A DNA stretch of 64,000 bases from assembly GCF_022808935.1 (NCBI RefSeq), contig NZ_JAKZFR010000003.1, positions 248,001 to 312,000 of the forward strand, read 5' to 3'. The notes beneath the pieces were generated by a model, which did no database searches, was not told where the DNA came from, and saw nothing but the letters and a program-made list of their open reading frames with translations. Source of the DNA: Geothrix sp. SG200. Its GTDB lineage: Bacteria > Acidobacteriota > Holophagae > Holophagales > Holophagaceae. Each line of letters opens with the position of its first letter. Within the stretch, counting starts at the first letter, position 1. Of the stretch, positions 1 to 13,343 are shown piece after piece. Both the position numbers and the translations under genes were made by a program.

Positions 1-2
1 CC

Positions 3-4821
<4,819 letters not shown>

Positions 4822-4853
4822 AAAGGCCTGGACGGCGGCTTGGGGATCGTCCG

Positions 4854-6278
4854 ATGATCGGGGCCGAATCCTTGGAAAGTCCCGTGCTCACGCGCCTCGG
4901 CAAGTTCGACATTCTCCGCCTGCTGGCTCAGGGAAGCATGGGCGATGTCTACGTGGGCCGCGATCCCATCATCGGGCGGGAGGTGGCCATCAAGGTCATC
5001 CAGGCCTCGGCGGCCGCGGGGCCCGAGGCGCGCGAGCGGTTCGCCCGGGAGGCCCGGGCCGCCGGGGCGCTGAACCATCCGAACATCGTCACCATCCATG
5101 AGATGGGAGAGGAGCAGGGGGTGCTCTACCTCGCCATGGAGCTGGTGAAGGGCGAAGACCTGGCCACGCTCATCCGGGCGGGCACCCTCTCGCCGCGGGA
5201 CACCCTCGAGGTGCTGGCCCAGGTCTGCGACGGGCTGGCGGTGGCCCACCAGCACCAGGTGCTTCACCGGGACATCAAGCCGTCCAACATCCGGGTGGTG
5301 TGGGACGGGAAGGCGCTCCAGGCCAAGGTTCTGGATTTCGGGGTGGCCAAGATCTTCAACACCGACACCACGGATGAGGGCATCGTCTTCGGCACCGTGA
5401 CCTACATGGCGCCGGAGTACCTCCAGGGGGGCCGTCCGGATGCCCGCAGCGACCTGTTCGCCGTGGGGGTGGTCCTCTACGAGACGCTGGCGGGCATCCC
5501 CCCCTTCGACGGGCCCAATCCCGGCGCCGTGATCTACCGCCTGCTGCACGAGCCTCCGCCGCCCCTCCTGCCCACGGCCTTCCACGGCATCAGCCGCGAC
5601 GTCTGGAACCTCCTGAGCGGTGCCTTGGCCAAGGACCCGGCGAACCGGTTCCAGAGCGCCGAGGGCCTGGCGGCGGCCCTGAGGGCCGCCAAGGATCCGA
5701 ACTGGCGCTGGAGCCCGGACTGCCTCCACGCCGGTCCCCCGCCGCTCCGCGCGGCCCCGGCCCCGTTCCCAGCGGCTCCTGCGCCTCGGCCCGCGAGAGC
5801 CCAGGAGGCCACAGCGCCGAGGGAGCTCCCCGCCTCTGCCCCCGCTGCCTCCGGGCGCCCCCGGGACACCCCCCCTGCGAGGCCCCCATCCCCGGGTTCG
5901 GGACCCCGGGGGGTCGCCAGGGCCGGAGGAGTCGCGCCGGCTCCGGAGCATGAGGAGGAGGTTCCACTGGAGAAACGTCCCGCGGGCCAGGCGGAAGTCC
6001 GGAAGGATGTCCTGGAAACCACGCGGCGCCAATTGCTCCAGGCCCTCGCCATCGATCCGGGCAATGCCAGGGCCCACGCCATGCTGCTGGTCACGCTCTA
6101 TCGCCTGGGCTGGCGGGAAGCCATGATGCAGAGCCTGCGCCACGCCCGGGATGGGGGCATTCCGGCCTCGCTCCTGAAGGCGGTCCCCCGCTGCGCCCAG
6201 CTCGTGGATGAGGAGGCCGCCGCCTGCCACCTCCCCCTGGAGCTGCACCAGGAGTTCATGGCCTACCTGGGGGATTAG
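4854..6278 (+). CDS. Hanks-type Ser/Thr protein kinase with C-terminal helical tail
   Basis: Protein of 474 residues with a eukaryotic-like kinase domain at about 17-275. Visible catalytic features are the VAIK lysine K47, HRDIKPSN with catalytic D140, DFG at D161 and an APE motif. The glycine-rich loop reads LLAQGSMG, so the first of the three usual glycines is replaced by alanine; this still occurs in active kinases. A Pro/Ala-rich linker (about 290-380) leads to a C-terminal helical segment with a TPR-like look (LLQALAIDPGNARAHAML). No transmembrane helix or PASTA domain is seen, so it is probably cytoplasmic. Substrates are unknown and no cognate phosphatase is adjacent. Confidence 0.9.
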   Translation: MIGAESLESPVLTRLGKFDILRLLAQGSMGDVYVGRDPIIGREVAIKVIQASAAAGPEARERFAREARAAGALNHPNIVTIHEMGEEQGVLYLAMELVKGEDLATLIRAGTLSPRDTLEVLAQVCDGLAVAHQHQVLHRDIKPSNIRVVWDGKALQAKVLDFGVAKIFNTDTTDEGIVFGTVTYMAPEYLQGGRPDARSDLFAVGVVLYETLAGIPPFDGPNPGAVIYRLLHEPPPPLLPTAFHGISRDVWNLLSGALAKDPANRFQSAEGLAAALRAAKDPNWRWSPDCLHAGPPPLRAAPAPFPAAPAPRPARAQEATAPRELPASAPAASGRPRDTPPARPPSPGSGPRGVARAGGVAPAPEHEEEVPLEKRPAGQAEVRKDVLETTRRQLLQALAIDPGNARAHAMLLVTLYRLGWREAMMQSLRHARDGGIPASLLKAVPRCAQLVDEEAAACHLPLELHQEFMAYLGD

Positions 6279-6280
6279 CG

Positions 6281-6334
6281 CTCCCAGCGTTCTTGACGTT
6301 CCTAGCGCTCCTGACGTCCCTCGCGCTCCTGGAT
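6281..6334. repeat. Degenerate 9-bp tandem repeat
   Basis: Six consecutive 9-base units resemble CTCCTGACG: CTCCCAGCG, TTCTTGACG, TTCCTAGCG, CTCCTGACG, TCCCTCGCG, CTCCTGGAT. The array begins just after the kinase stop and runs into the 3' end of the convergent lipoprotein gene, where it supplies the last residues and the stop codon. Confidence 0.7.
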
Positions 6335-6733
6335 CTCCAGGATCCGCCAGTCGTCGCCGGCCTTCCGCCAGCGCAGGCCGAAGGATCGGCGCGTGGCGTC
6401 CCGGGGCAGGAGACCGCCTTGGCGGCCCGTGATGATGAGGTCCACCTCCTGGAAGGCCTCGTTTCCCCGCACGGCGAGGTCGTTGCGCAACACGGTCACA
6501 CCCACCTTGTCCTGCCTCAGGAGGCCCAGGAGGAACAGCCGGGCGCCACCTTTGTCCATGCCTTCGGGGCCGCGGAAGGCCGGGTCCAGAGGCCCCACGG
6601 CGGCCGCCGCGTCCCCGTCCTCCACGGCGGCGCGACAGGATTCGAAGGCCTTCCGGATCCGGTCCTCGGGCTTGTCGGATCGACAAGCCAGGAGGACCGC
6701 CAGCATAGAAACCAAAGCGATGCTTTTCCTCAT
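6302..6733 (-). CDS. Small lipoprotein of unknown function
   Basis: A 143-residue protein with a lipoprotein signal peptide (lipobox LLAC, modified Cys at about residue 17). The mature part resembles small NTF2-like or DUF4878-type folds: a helical start (RIRKAFESCRAAVEDGD) followed by strands ending in WRKAGDDWRILEI. This resemblance is by eye only. It faces the kinase gene convergently, and its last codons fall inside a 9-bp tandem repeat, so the C-terminal tail (EREGRQER) may be recently altered. No function is proposed. Confidence 0.75.
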   Translation of the reverse strand: MRKSIALVSMLAVLLACRSDKPEDRIRKAFESCRAAVEDGDAAAAVGPLDPAFRGPEGMDKGGARLFLLGLLRQDKVGVTVLRNDLAVRGNEAFQEVDLIITGRQGGLLPRDATRRSFGLRWRKAGDDWRILEIQEREGRQER

Positions 6734-6775
6734 GGACGCTCACCTTCACACTGGTGGACCAGGAAGGATGGTCCC

Positions 6776-7930
6776 ATGAATCCCCAAGGCCGTTTCGACA
6801 CCCGCTGCATCCACGCCGGCCAGAGCCCGGATCCCACCAGCGGCGCCATCATGACGCCCGTCTTCTTCACCAGCACCTACGTGCAGGAGGGCCTGGGCCA
6901 GAACAAGGGCTTCGACTACGCCCGCGTGCGCAACCCCACCCGCGACGCGCTGGAGGCCAACCTGGCGGCCCTCGAGGGCGGGGCCCACGGCATGGCCTTC
7001 GGTTCGGGCATGGCGGCGGTGCAGGCCATCTTCGAGCAGCTCTCCAGCGGCGATCACGTGGTGCTGGGCGACAACGTCTACGGCGGCACCTTCCGCTTGC
7101 TGGACAAGGTGATGACCCGCTTCGGCCTCACCTACACCCAGGTGGACACGGGCGATCTGGCGGCCTTCAAGGCGGCGCTGCGTCCCAACACGAAGCTGGT
7201 GATGCTGGAGACGCCCACCAACCCCATGCTGGGTCTCACGGACATCCCCGGTGTGCGCCGGGTGATGACGGAGGCGGGCTGCACGGCCGTGCTGGCCGTG
7301 GACAACACCTTCGCCACGCCCTACAACCAGCGCCCCCTGGAGCTGGGAGCCGACCTGGTCTTCCACTCCACCACCAAGTACCTGAACGGCCACAGCGACA
7401 CCATCGGCGGCATCGCCATCACCAGCCGCGACGACATCGCAGAGGGCCTGCGGTTCCACCAGAAGGCCGCCGGCGGCATCCTCTCCCCCATGGAGTCCTG
7501 GCTCATCCTGCGTGGCACCAAGACGCTGCACCTGCGCATGGAGCGCCACAACCAGAGCGCCCTCCAGATCGCCCGCTGGCTGGAGGCCCGCAAGGACCTG
7601 AAGGCCGTCTACTACCCGGGCCTGGAGTCCCACCCCCAGCACGCCCTGGCCAAGCAGCAGATGAAAGGCTTCTCGGGCATCGTCAGCTTCGACACGGGCG
7701 ACGCGGAGCGCACGCGCCGCATGGCCTCCAGCTTCAAGGTCTTCTCCCTGGCCGAGAGCCTCGGTGGCGTGGAGAGCCTGGTCTGCCACCCCGCCAGCAT
7801 GACCCACGGCAGCGTGCCCGAGACCGACCGCCAGCGCCTCGGCATCAACGACAACCTCCTGCGCCTCAGCGTGGGCGTGGAGGACGTCCAGGACCTCATC
7901 GAGGACCTGGAGCAGGTGCTGAAGGTCTGA
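6776..7930 (+). CDS. metB: Cys/Met metabolism PLP enzyme (cystathionine gamma-synthase or gamma-lyase type)
   Basis: Fold-type I PLP enzyme of 384 residues in transsulfuration. It either condenses an activated homoserine with cysteine or cleaves cystathionine. The PLP lysine is K201 in FHSTTKYLNGHSD, and YARVRNPT, FGSGMAA and the C-terminal SLGGVESL signature are all present. The ATG at 6776 is preceded by AGGAAGG. Family members that are synthases, lyases or sulfhydrylases are hard to separate by sequence, so the gene symbol is tentative. No other methionine or cysteine genes are adjacent. Confidence 0.88.
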   Translation: MNPQGRFDTRCIHAGQSPDPTSGAIMTPVFFTSTYVQEGLGQNKGFDYARVRNPTRDALEANLAALEGGAHGMAFGSGMAAVQAIFEQLSSGDHVVLGDNVYGGTFRLLDKVMTRFGLTYTQVDTGDLAAFKAALRPNTKLVMLETPTNPMLGLTDIPGVRRVMTEAGCTAVLAVDNTFATPYNQRPLELGADLVFHSTTKYLNGHSDTIGGIAITSRDDIAEGLRFHQKAAGGILSPMESWLILRGTKTLHLRMERHNQSALQIARWLEARKDLKAVYYPGLESHPQHALAKQQMKGFSGIVSFDTGDAERTRRMASSFKVFSLAESLGGVESLVCHPASMTHGSVPETDRQRLGINDNLLRLSVGVEDVQDLIEDLEQVLKV

Positions 7931-7960
7931 ATCGCGCCGACCCATCCGGGCGGTTGATTC

Positions 7961-8027
7961 ACCGCAGAGAACGTGGAGAACGCAGAGGAAGCCTTTCTTT
8001 CCCCGCGCTCTCTGCGTTCTCCGCGGT
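7961..8027. repeat. Palindromic element built from 9-bp units, between convergent genes
   Basis: The left arm has three 9-base units (ACCGCAGAG, AACGTGGAG, AACGCAGAG, bases 7961-7987). The right arm at 8010-8027 is CTCTGCGTTCTCCGCGGT, close to the reverse complement of the left arm. The intervening 22 bases would form the loop. The element lies between the metB-like gene and the convergent CYTH gene and could fold into a strong hairpin acting as a bidirectional terminator. It looks like a dispersed intergenic repeat. Confidence 0.65.
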
Positions 8028-8049
8028 TGGCGGTTCTTCTTTTAGGGGC

Positions 8050-8574
8050 CTAACCGAGTCCGTGAGCCTGGTAGAGCTCGGGGTAGCTGCGGGGTTCGGC
8101 GCGGTCGGGGGCGAGGCCCAGGCCCTCCATGGCGGCGCGGATGGCCTGGGGGTCGCCCTCCAGCTCCAGGTAGCAGCCGAAGGGGGTCTCGTCGAGGCAG
8201 GCCTCCAGTTCCTCCCGATCCCACACGGCCCGGCTCTTCTCCATGCGCAGCACGGGGACGTAGCCCAGGGCGCGGAGGATGGCCTCCAGGGATTCGCCGT
8301 CGTCGATGCCCGCCTCGTGCTCCGGGCGGATCTTGAGCATGGGGTCCGGCACCTTGGGGCCCTTCCAGGTCAGCCGGAAGGCCCCGGCGAAGCGCCGGGT
8401 CCGCAACGCCGAGCCCGCGGCCCGAAGCTCGCCATCCCGGTCCCAGAGCACGCTCACCTCGGCCTGGGCGGGGATGACCTCGCGGAACCCGAGGGCCTCC
8501 AGCAGGGCGCGATAGGGCCCCGTGGCCGGGATGCGCAGCTTGAGCTCGGTCTCCACGGCGGGTTTGTGCTTCAT
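8050..8574 (-). CDS. CYTH-domain protein (class IV adenylate cyclase / triphosphatase-like)
   Basis: A 174-residue protein with the CYTH signature ExExK at E8-T-E10-L-K12 and alternating charged strands (LRTRRF, RLTWKGP, EHEAGI, EKSRAVW, LELEG) typical of the triphosphate tunnel. Family members hydrolyse triphosphorylated substrates or make cAMP; the substrate cannot be told here. The ATG at 8574 is preferred because the family motif follows directly; an in-frame extension upstream to 8634 would overlap the divergent gene. The start is 50 bases from the divergent gene at 8625. Confidence 0.82.
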   Translation of the reverse strand: MKHKPAVETELKLRIPATGPYRALLEALGFREVIPAQAEVSVLWDRDGELRAAGSALRTRRFAGAFRLTWKGPKVPDPMLKIRPEHEAGIDDGESLEAILRALGYVPVLRMEKSRAVWDREELEACLDETPFGCYLELEGDPQAIRAAMEGLGLAPDRAEPRSYPELYQAHGLG

Positions 8575-8624
8575 CGCGGCGCGCCTCCGATCAGGCATGA
8601 TGGTGCTGTCTCTGCGGTCCCATC

Positions 8625-9929
8625 GTGATCCCACAACGGTACATCATCGCCACCCTCTTCATCGCCGCCATGCTGCTGCTCTTCGCGGTGGTGCAGGCGC
8701 CGCGTCCGGTGACCTCGGGCGGAGTGGGCGCGGCGGACGCCCCCGCGGTGATGAGCTTTGGCGGGAGCGAGACCCTCGCCGAGCTGAGGCTGGAGGATGG
8801 CTGGGCGCCCCGCTTCCAGGGGGCCCTGGATCCGGACCAGTCCGAGCCCTGGCCCTTCGAAGGCGGCTTCGGGACGCCCTGGGAGCCGGCCTCGCCCTAC
8901 CTGGGCGACCAGGGCCTGGCCCTGAACGGTCCCCAGGGACGGAGCGAGGTCGTCCTCTGGCGCGGGCTGGAATGGCGCCGGTACCGATTCGATGCCCCCC
9001 TTTCCTCCGCCCGGCTGGATCCGGGCAAGGGCAACCGCCTGCTGGTCACCCTCCAGATGGGAGACGGCCGCTACGAGACGCGGCTGCTGGAGGTGCCCGA
9101 GGGCCGGGTGATCTGGTCCACGGAGTCCGGGCCCTGGAGCCGGTTCAGCTGGGACGGGAAGGCCGTGCTGCTGGGCTTTTTCGAAAAACCGGATCCCCGG
9201 GCGGAATCCCGCCTTCTGGTCGGCGTCCTGCCCCTGGAGACCGATCTGGGGGAAGCCACCCTCGCCGCCTGGGACGAAGCGGGTCTCCCCCCTCCGCCCC
9301 GGGGTCTGGCCACGAAGGTGGAGGGCCTGTCGGACGATGGCCGGGACCTGCCCGGGGCCCGCATCGAGCTGCCCTGGCACACGGGGGACCGCCTCTGGTT
9401 CCCGCGGGCGGACCGCCTTTGGTACGGAGGCGTCCAGGGGTGGGCCGCCTGGATTCTGAAGGAGGGACGGTGGCGCCGCGCCGCCGCCGGGCCGGGGCTG
9501 CTCACGGCCCACCCGCCTCAGCGCATGGCCCTGGCTTTGCCTCTCGCCGACGAGGGGATGACCCGCCGCACGAGCCCGGTGACGGGGGTGGACTGGACCC
9601 CGGTGCCCGAGGGGGCGCTGCCTTGGCCCGCCTGGGACGCGGCCTGGGCCTGGCGGGACAACGGGGCCTTCGATGCCTGGGACCAGCGGTGGAACGAGAG
9701 CGCCCTGCCGCCGGAGCGCCAGCGCCAGGCGCTGAACGAGGCCTTCCGTCCGGATTGGCGCGCCGCCCTGAACCTGCGCGCCTCCGTCAAGGGCTGGCTG
9801 CCCGGCGGCCCCGAGGTCGCCTTGCGCGAACCCCTGGGCGTCGCCTGGATCTGGGTGGGGGACCGGGTCCTGCTGGTCCGCCTGGTGGAAGTGGAACGGG
9901 TACGGGTCTTGAAGAAGCTGTTGCGCTAG
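8625..9929 (+). CDS. Membrane-anchored protein of unknown function
   Basis: A 434-residue protein beginning at GTG with one N-terminal hydrophobic helix (about residues 7-24), then a large Trp-rich soluble part that is probably extracytoplasmic. Short repeated patterns (GRYETRLLEVPEGRVIW and WFPRADRLWYGG) suggest a beta-propeller-like fold, but I recognise no family. It has consistent GC-rich codon use and is divergent from the CYTH gene. Function unknown. Confidence 0.65.
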   Translation: MIPQRYIIATLFIAAMLLLFAVVQAPRPVTSGGVGAADAPAVMSFGGSETLAELRLEDGWAPRFQGALDPDQSEPWPFEGGFGTPWEPASPYLGDQGLALNGPQGRSEVVLWRGLEWRRYRFDAPLSSARLDPGKGNRLLVTLQMGDGRYETRLLEVPEGRVIWSTESGPWSRFSWDGKAVLLGFFEKPDPRAESRLLVGVLPLETDLGEATLAAWDEAGLPPPPRGLATKVEGLSDDGRDLPGARIELPWHTGDRLWFPRADRLWYGGVQGWAAWILKEGRWRRAAAGPGLLTAHPPQRMALALPLADEGMTRRTSPVTGVDWTPVPEGALPWPAWDAAWAWRDNGAFDAWDQRWNESALPPERQRQALNEAFRPDWRAALNLRASVKGWLPGGPEVALREPLGVAWIWVGDRVLLVRLVEVERVRVLKKLLR

Positions 9930-10040
9930 CGTCAGATTCCAGACACGCCTCCGGCCCATTCGCTTGCGTTGGAAGTGCAGATTTCTGGTAGCGTTGTGCC
10001 CAGCCACTCTTTCTTCCTCCCGGCCTCCCGAGGTAACCAG

Positions 10041-11558
10041 ATGCCCCGCCTCCTCCTCGTGGACGACAATCCCAGCATCCACCGCATCGCCGAATCCCTG
10101 CTGGCTCCCACGGATGTGGAAGTGGTCTGTGTCGACTCCGCTGCCGAGGCCCTGGACCGGTTCGCCCGGGGCGAACGGTTCGACGTGGCGCTGGTGGATA
10201 CCGCCATGCCCGGCATGGACGGGTGGGCCCTTCTGGCCCGCATGAGGGAGATGGAGGCCACCGCCCGCCTTCCCATCGCCATGATGGCTGGTGTGCTGGA
10301 CCCCGTGGACCCGGCCAAGCTGGCCCAGGCCCCCATCCAGGGCTTCCTGAAGAAGCCCATCGAACTCCGGGAACTGGCGGACCGCGTGAAGGCGCTGCTG
10401 GCGACCCCGGTCGCCTCCGCTGCGCCGGTGGCTGCCGCGCCTGCCGCCGCACCGGTTGCCGCCGTGGCCCCTCCGATGCAGGAGCCTGCGAAGACCGCAG
10501 AAATTGCCCGACCGGTCTTTACGCCCGACCTCCCGCCTCCGGCGCTGGAGGCCGACTTCCCAGTTCCGAACATCAGCCTGCCGGCCCTTGATGCGGGCCC
10601 CGAGCCTCCCCAGATCACCCTCGTCGACACGGCCGAGGATGACCTGCTGGTCCTGACGGCCGAGGACCTCTGGCCCGAGGACGTGGCGGTCCTGGCGGCC
10701 CCCGTGCCGACTCCTGAACCGATTCACGCACCGGTTCCCGAACCGATGGCTGCGCCGATTTCCGCCTTGGCCTCCGAACCCCCGGCCGTGGCCCATGTCC
10801 ACCTCGACCTGGAAGAACTGGACCTGGATAGCCTTCACGGCCTGGCGACCGAGTCGCTCCCCTCGCTGCCGGTCGCCATCCCTGCGGCGGCCGAGTCCCT
10901 GCCGGTCCCTCCGGCGCTTCCCCCGGTGGCTGCCTCGTTGCCTGAGCCCGCCCCCGAACCTGCCCCCGAACCTGCCCCGGCGGAGGCCCTGGTCGAGGAA
11001 AGCCTGCCGGCCTTCTCGGGCCTCGAGGCCCTCGACGACCTGGGAGGCACCCTCGAGCTGCCACCCCTGCCCGAACCGCCCGCCGCGGCCGAGCGTCCTT
11101 CCGTCCTCCCTGCGGCGGGCGTCGCCTTCGCCGGCCTGGCGGCCGGGGCCGCCGGTCTGCTGGGGCGGTCGCAGGAGGCTCACGAGCCCGCTCACGAGAC
11201 CCCTCACCCGTCTCCTCATCAGGCCACACCGGAACCCCAGGCGGTCCCGGTCCTGGAGCCTCCCCTTCCGGCGATCCCGGTCGCCGGGATTCCGCCGGTG
11301 GTCCCGTTCGCGCCGCCCGCTGCGCCAGTCATGCCCGTCCTGGCCGCCCCGGTGGAGGCGGCCACTGCCGCGCCTGGGCAGGCGCCTGCCGCACCCGGGC
11401 AGGCAGCCCTCACGCCCGCCCAGGTCCAGGCGCTCCTGGCCGATCCTGCGCTGATGGATGCCCTGGTGAAGGCCCTGGTGGCCCGCATGGGCGATCAGGT
11501 GATCCGCGAGATCGCCTGGGAAGTCATGCCGGAACTGGCTGGAAGATTGCAAAGGTAG
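10041..11558 (+). CDS. Response-regulator receiver protein with long Pro/Ala linker and conserved C-terminal helix motif
   Basis: A 505-residue protein. Residues 1-122 are a CheY-like receiver (LLLVDDNPSIH at the start, phospho-acceptor D53, conserved K105-P106). About 300 residues of Pro/Ala/Glu-rich, low-complexity sequence follow, including PEPAPEPAP repeats. A conserved ending has the form VIREIAWEVMPELA, seen in receiver proteins of delta-proteobacteria and acidobacteria. There is no DNA-binding or enzymatic output domain. The ATG at 10041 is chosen because the receiver starts immediately and GAGG lies upstream. It sits 42 bases ahead of a conserved unknown and may be co-transcribed with it. 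The cognate kinase is not in the window. Confidence 0.85.
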   Translation: MPRLLLVDDNPSIHRIAESLLAPTDVEVVCVDSAAEALDRFARGERFDVALVDTAMPGMDGWALLARMREMEATARLPIAMMAGVLDPVDPAKLAQAPIQGFLKKPIELRELADRVKALLATPVASAAPVAAAPAAAPVAAVAPPMQEPAKTAEIARPVFTPDLPPPALEADFPVPNISLPALDAGPEPPQITLVDTAEDDLLVLTAEDLWPEDVAVLAAPVPTPEPIHAPVPEPMAAPISALASEPPAVAHVHLDLEELDLDSLHGLATESLPSLPVAIPAAAESLPVPPALPPVAASLPEPAPEPAPEPAPAEALVEESLPAFSGLEALDDLGGTLELPPLPEPPAAAERPSVLPAAGVAFAGLAAGAAGLLGRSQEAHEPAHETPHPSPHQATPEPQAVPVLEPPLPAIPVAGIPPVVPFAPPAAPVMPVLAAPVEAATAAPGQAPAAPGQAALTPAQVQALLADPALMDALVKALVARMGDQVIREIAWEVMPELAGRLQR

Positions 11559-11600
11559 GTTCATGAACCGCCCTGCCACTTCGTCTTCCGGGTCCCTCCC

Positions 11601-12245
11601 ATGATCACCGGTTACAACACCGATGTCCGCCATGGGAACCGCGTCTACCACGTGCAGACCGAAGACAAGGGCATGTCGAATCCCAAGATCGAGACCCTCA
11701 TCTACGTGGGCGGCGAGATCCTGGACAACTACCGGTCCTCCTACGAGGACCTGATCTCGACCCCGCCCGTGTCCGATGTCGCCGTCCAGGAGCGCATGGA
11801 TGAGCAGCACCGGGCGGTGATCCGGGACATCAAAAACGGCAAGTACGACCAGACGCCGCCGGACCTGCTGGAGAAGCAGGCCTTCAACGACCGCCCCCTG
11901 GACCAGGCCATCCTCGAGTTCCTCCAGCTGGAGGGCGATGTGGACACGCTGGAGCTGGTGCTGGACCAGCCCCTGAAGCCGGCCTTCGGAGCCCCCTTCC
12001 GGGTGCGCCTGCAGGCCCGCCTCAGCCAGAGCCAGAGCCCCGTGGCCGATGCCGAGGTCTCGGTGAAGCTGGTGTCCAGCCTCAAGAAGGCCACCAGCCT
12101 CCTGAGCGGGCGCACGGCCAGCGATGGCCACTTCGACGGGGAGGTCCAGCTGCCGCCGAGCCAGCCCGGCCAGTGCGCCGTGGTGATCAGCTGCACCTGC
12201 GACCAGGGCTTCGACGAGCTGAAGGCGGCCGTGGTCGCGCTGTAG
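11601..12245 (+). CDS. Conserved protein of unknown function (MITGYNTD / YHVQTEDKG type)
   Basis: A 214-residue soluble protein. Its N-terminus (MITGYNTDVRHGNRVYHVQ, then TEDKG and LIYVGGEIL) matches my memory of a family conserved in acidobacteria and delta-proteobacteria. The second half (about 115-210) is beta-rich and carries FRVRLQARL and GHFDGEVQLP, consistent with an Ig-like or carboxypeptidase-regulatory-like sandwich. It follows the receiver gene on the same strand, suggesting a shared pathway. No signal peptide is seen. Function unknown. Confidence 0.8.
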   Translation: MITGYNTDVRHGNRVYHVQTEDKGMSNPKIETLIYVGGEILDNYRSSYEDLISTPPVSDVAVQERMDEQHRAVIRDIKNGKYDQTPPDLLEKQAFNDRPLDQAILEFLQLEGDVDTLELVLDQPLKPAFGAPFRVRLQARLSQSQSPVADAEVSVKLVSSLKKATSLLSGRTASDGHFDGEVQLPPSQPGQCAVVISCTCDQGFDELKAAVVAL

Positions 12246-12313
12246 GCCGCATTGCAGGTTCCGCGGTCATCCACCTTGTAGCCAGCGATCGGCGGCCCGG
12301 GGAGGGCCGGAGG

Positions 12314-13219
12314 TCACGGCGTCGTGTGGTCCGGATCCCACTGCCGGCGGAGGCGGTGCAGCAGGAGGCGCATCTCCAGCAGCAGGGGACGGGCCGCGAG
12401 GAAGCACAGGAACAGGGCCAGGGGCACCGTGACCTTGAAGCCGATGTGCCGGAACCCGAGGGCCCCCGACACGCCGCCGACGATGAAGGAGACCAGGATC
12501 AGCAGGAGCAGCGTGAGCTTCTGGCGGTTGGCGACGATGCGCTCCCGGCCGTGCCGGTGGTGGACGTTCACGTAGGTCAGGCGGCTCAGCTCGATGCCGA
12601 TGTCCGTGACCGTGCCCGTGAGGTGCGTGGTGCGCACCGCGGCGCCGGAGATGATGGAGGTGACGGTGTTGTGCATGCCCATGATGAAGCAGAGCAGCAT
12701 GACGGTGCTGGGCAGGGTGAACCGGATCTCCTGCTGGAGGCGGTTGCCCATGAGTCCGAAGACCATCATCAGAAGGGCCTCGAACACGAGGGTCAGCGCG
12801 TAGCGGCTGCGCATGCGCCGGCGCTGGCCGAAGCTGATCAGGGTGGTGCAGACGAAGGCCCCCGCCAGGAAGCTCAGCATCATGGCCAGCGCCGCCAAGG
12901 CGGTGGCCAGGTCCCCGTCGGCCAGCTCATCGGCCATGGAGGACACCACGCCGGTCACGTGCGAGGTGTAGTGGCTCACGGCCAGGAAACCGCCGGCGTT
13001 CACCGCCCCGGCGATGAACGCCATGGCCCAGGCCAGCTGACGGTTCAGGGTCTCAGAGCGCAGGGCCCCCTCGCGCACCAGGAGCTTCTCCTGGATGGGC
13101 AGGGTGGCGATGGCCGTCTCCACGGCCGTCTGCAGTTGCCGGCCGGACAGACGCCCCCTCAGCAGCCGCCGGAGATAGCGGCCAGCGATCAGCTGGAGGT
13201 AGCGGGGAATGCGGCGCAT
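12314..13219 (-). CDS. DUF1275 (YoaK-type) membrane protein
   Basis: A 301-residue integral membrane protein with about six hydrophobic helices. It shows the typical DUF1275 features: AFIAGAVNAGGFLAV near residue 67, SHYTSHVTG, a central GMHNTVTS, and THLTGTVTDIG. The substrate of this family is not established. The N-terminal 45 residues are Arg-rich and probably cytoplasmic. It ends 68 bases from the convergent gene at 12245 and is divergent from the asparaginase gene. Confidence 0.85.
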   Translation of the reverse strand: MRRIPRYLQLIAGRYLRRLLRGRLSGRQLQTAVETAIATLPIQEKLLVREGALRSETLNRQLAWAMAFIAGAVNAGGFLAVSHYTSHVTGVVSSMADELADGDLATALAALAMMLSFLAGAFVCTTLISFGQRRRMRSRYALTLVFEALLMMVFGLMGNRLQQEIRFTLPSTVMLLCFIMGMHNTVTSIISGAAVRTTHLTGTVTDIGIELSRLTYVNVHHRHGRERIVANRQKLTLLLLILVSFIVGGVSGALGFRHIGFKVTVPLALFLCFLAARPLLLEMRLLLHRLRRQWDPDHTTP

Positions 13220-13343
13220 GAGCTGGCGAAGGTCCCGGTCCAGTTAACCATCCGGAAGGGGCGTGGGCCAACCATGGACCAGAGCACAGACGGTGCGCCG
13301 TGCCCGATGGAGAAGTCCGGCCCGTTTCGATTAGGGTGGAAGC

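Noticed and set aside
8571-12131. Very long open frame on the minus strand
   Set aside because: It lies antisense to at least three well-supported genes and has the His/Gln/Gly/Arg composition that GC-rich codon bias produces in antisense frames.
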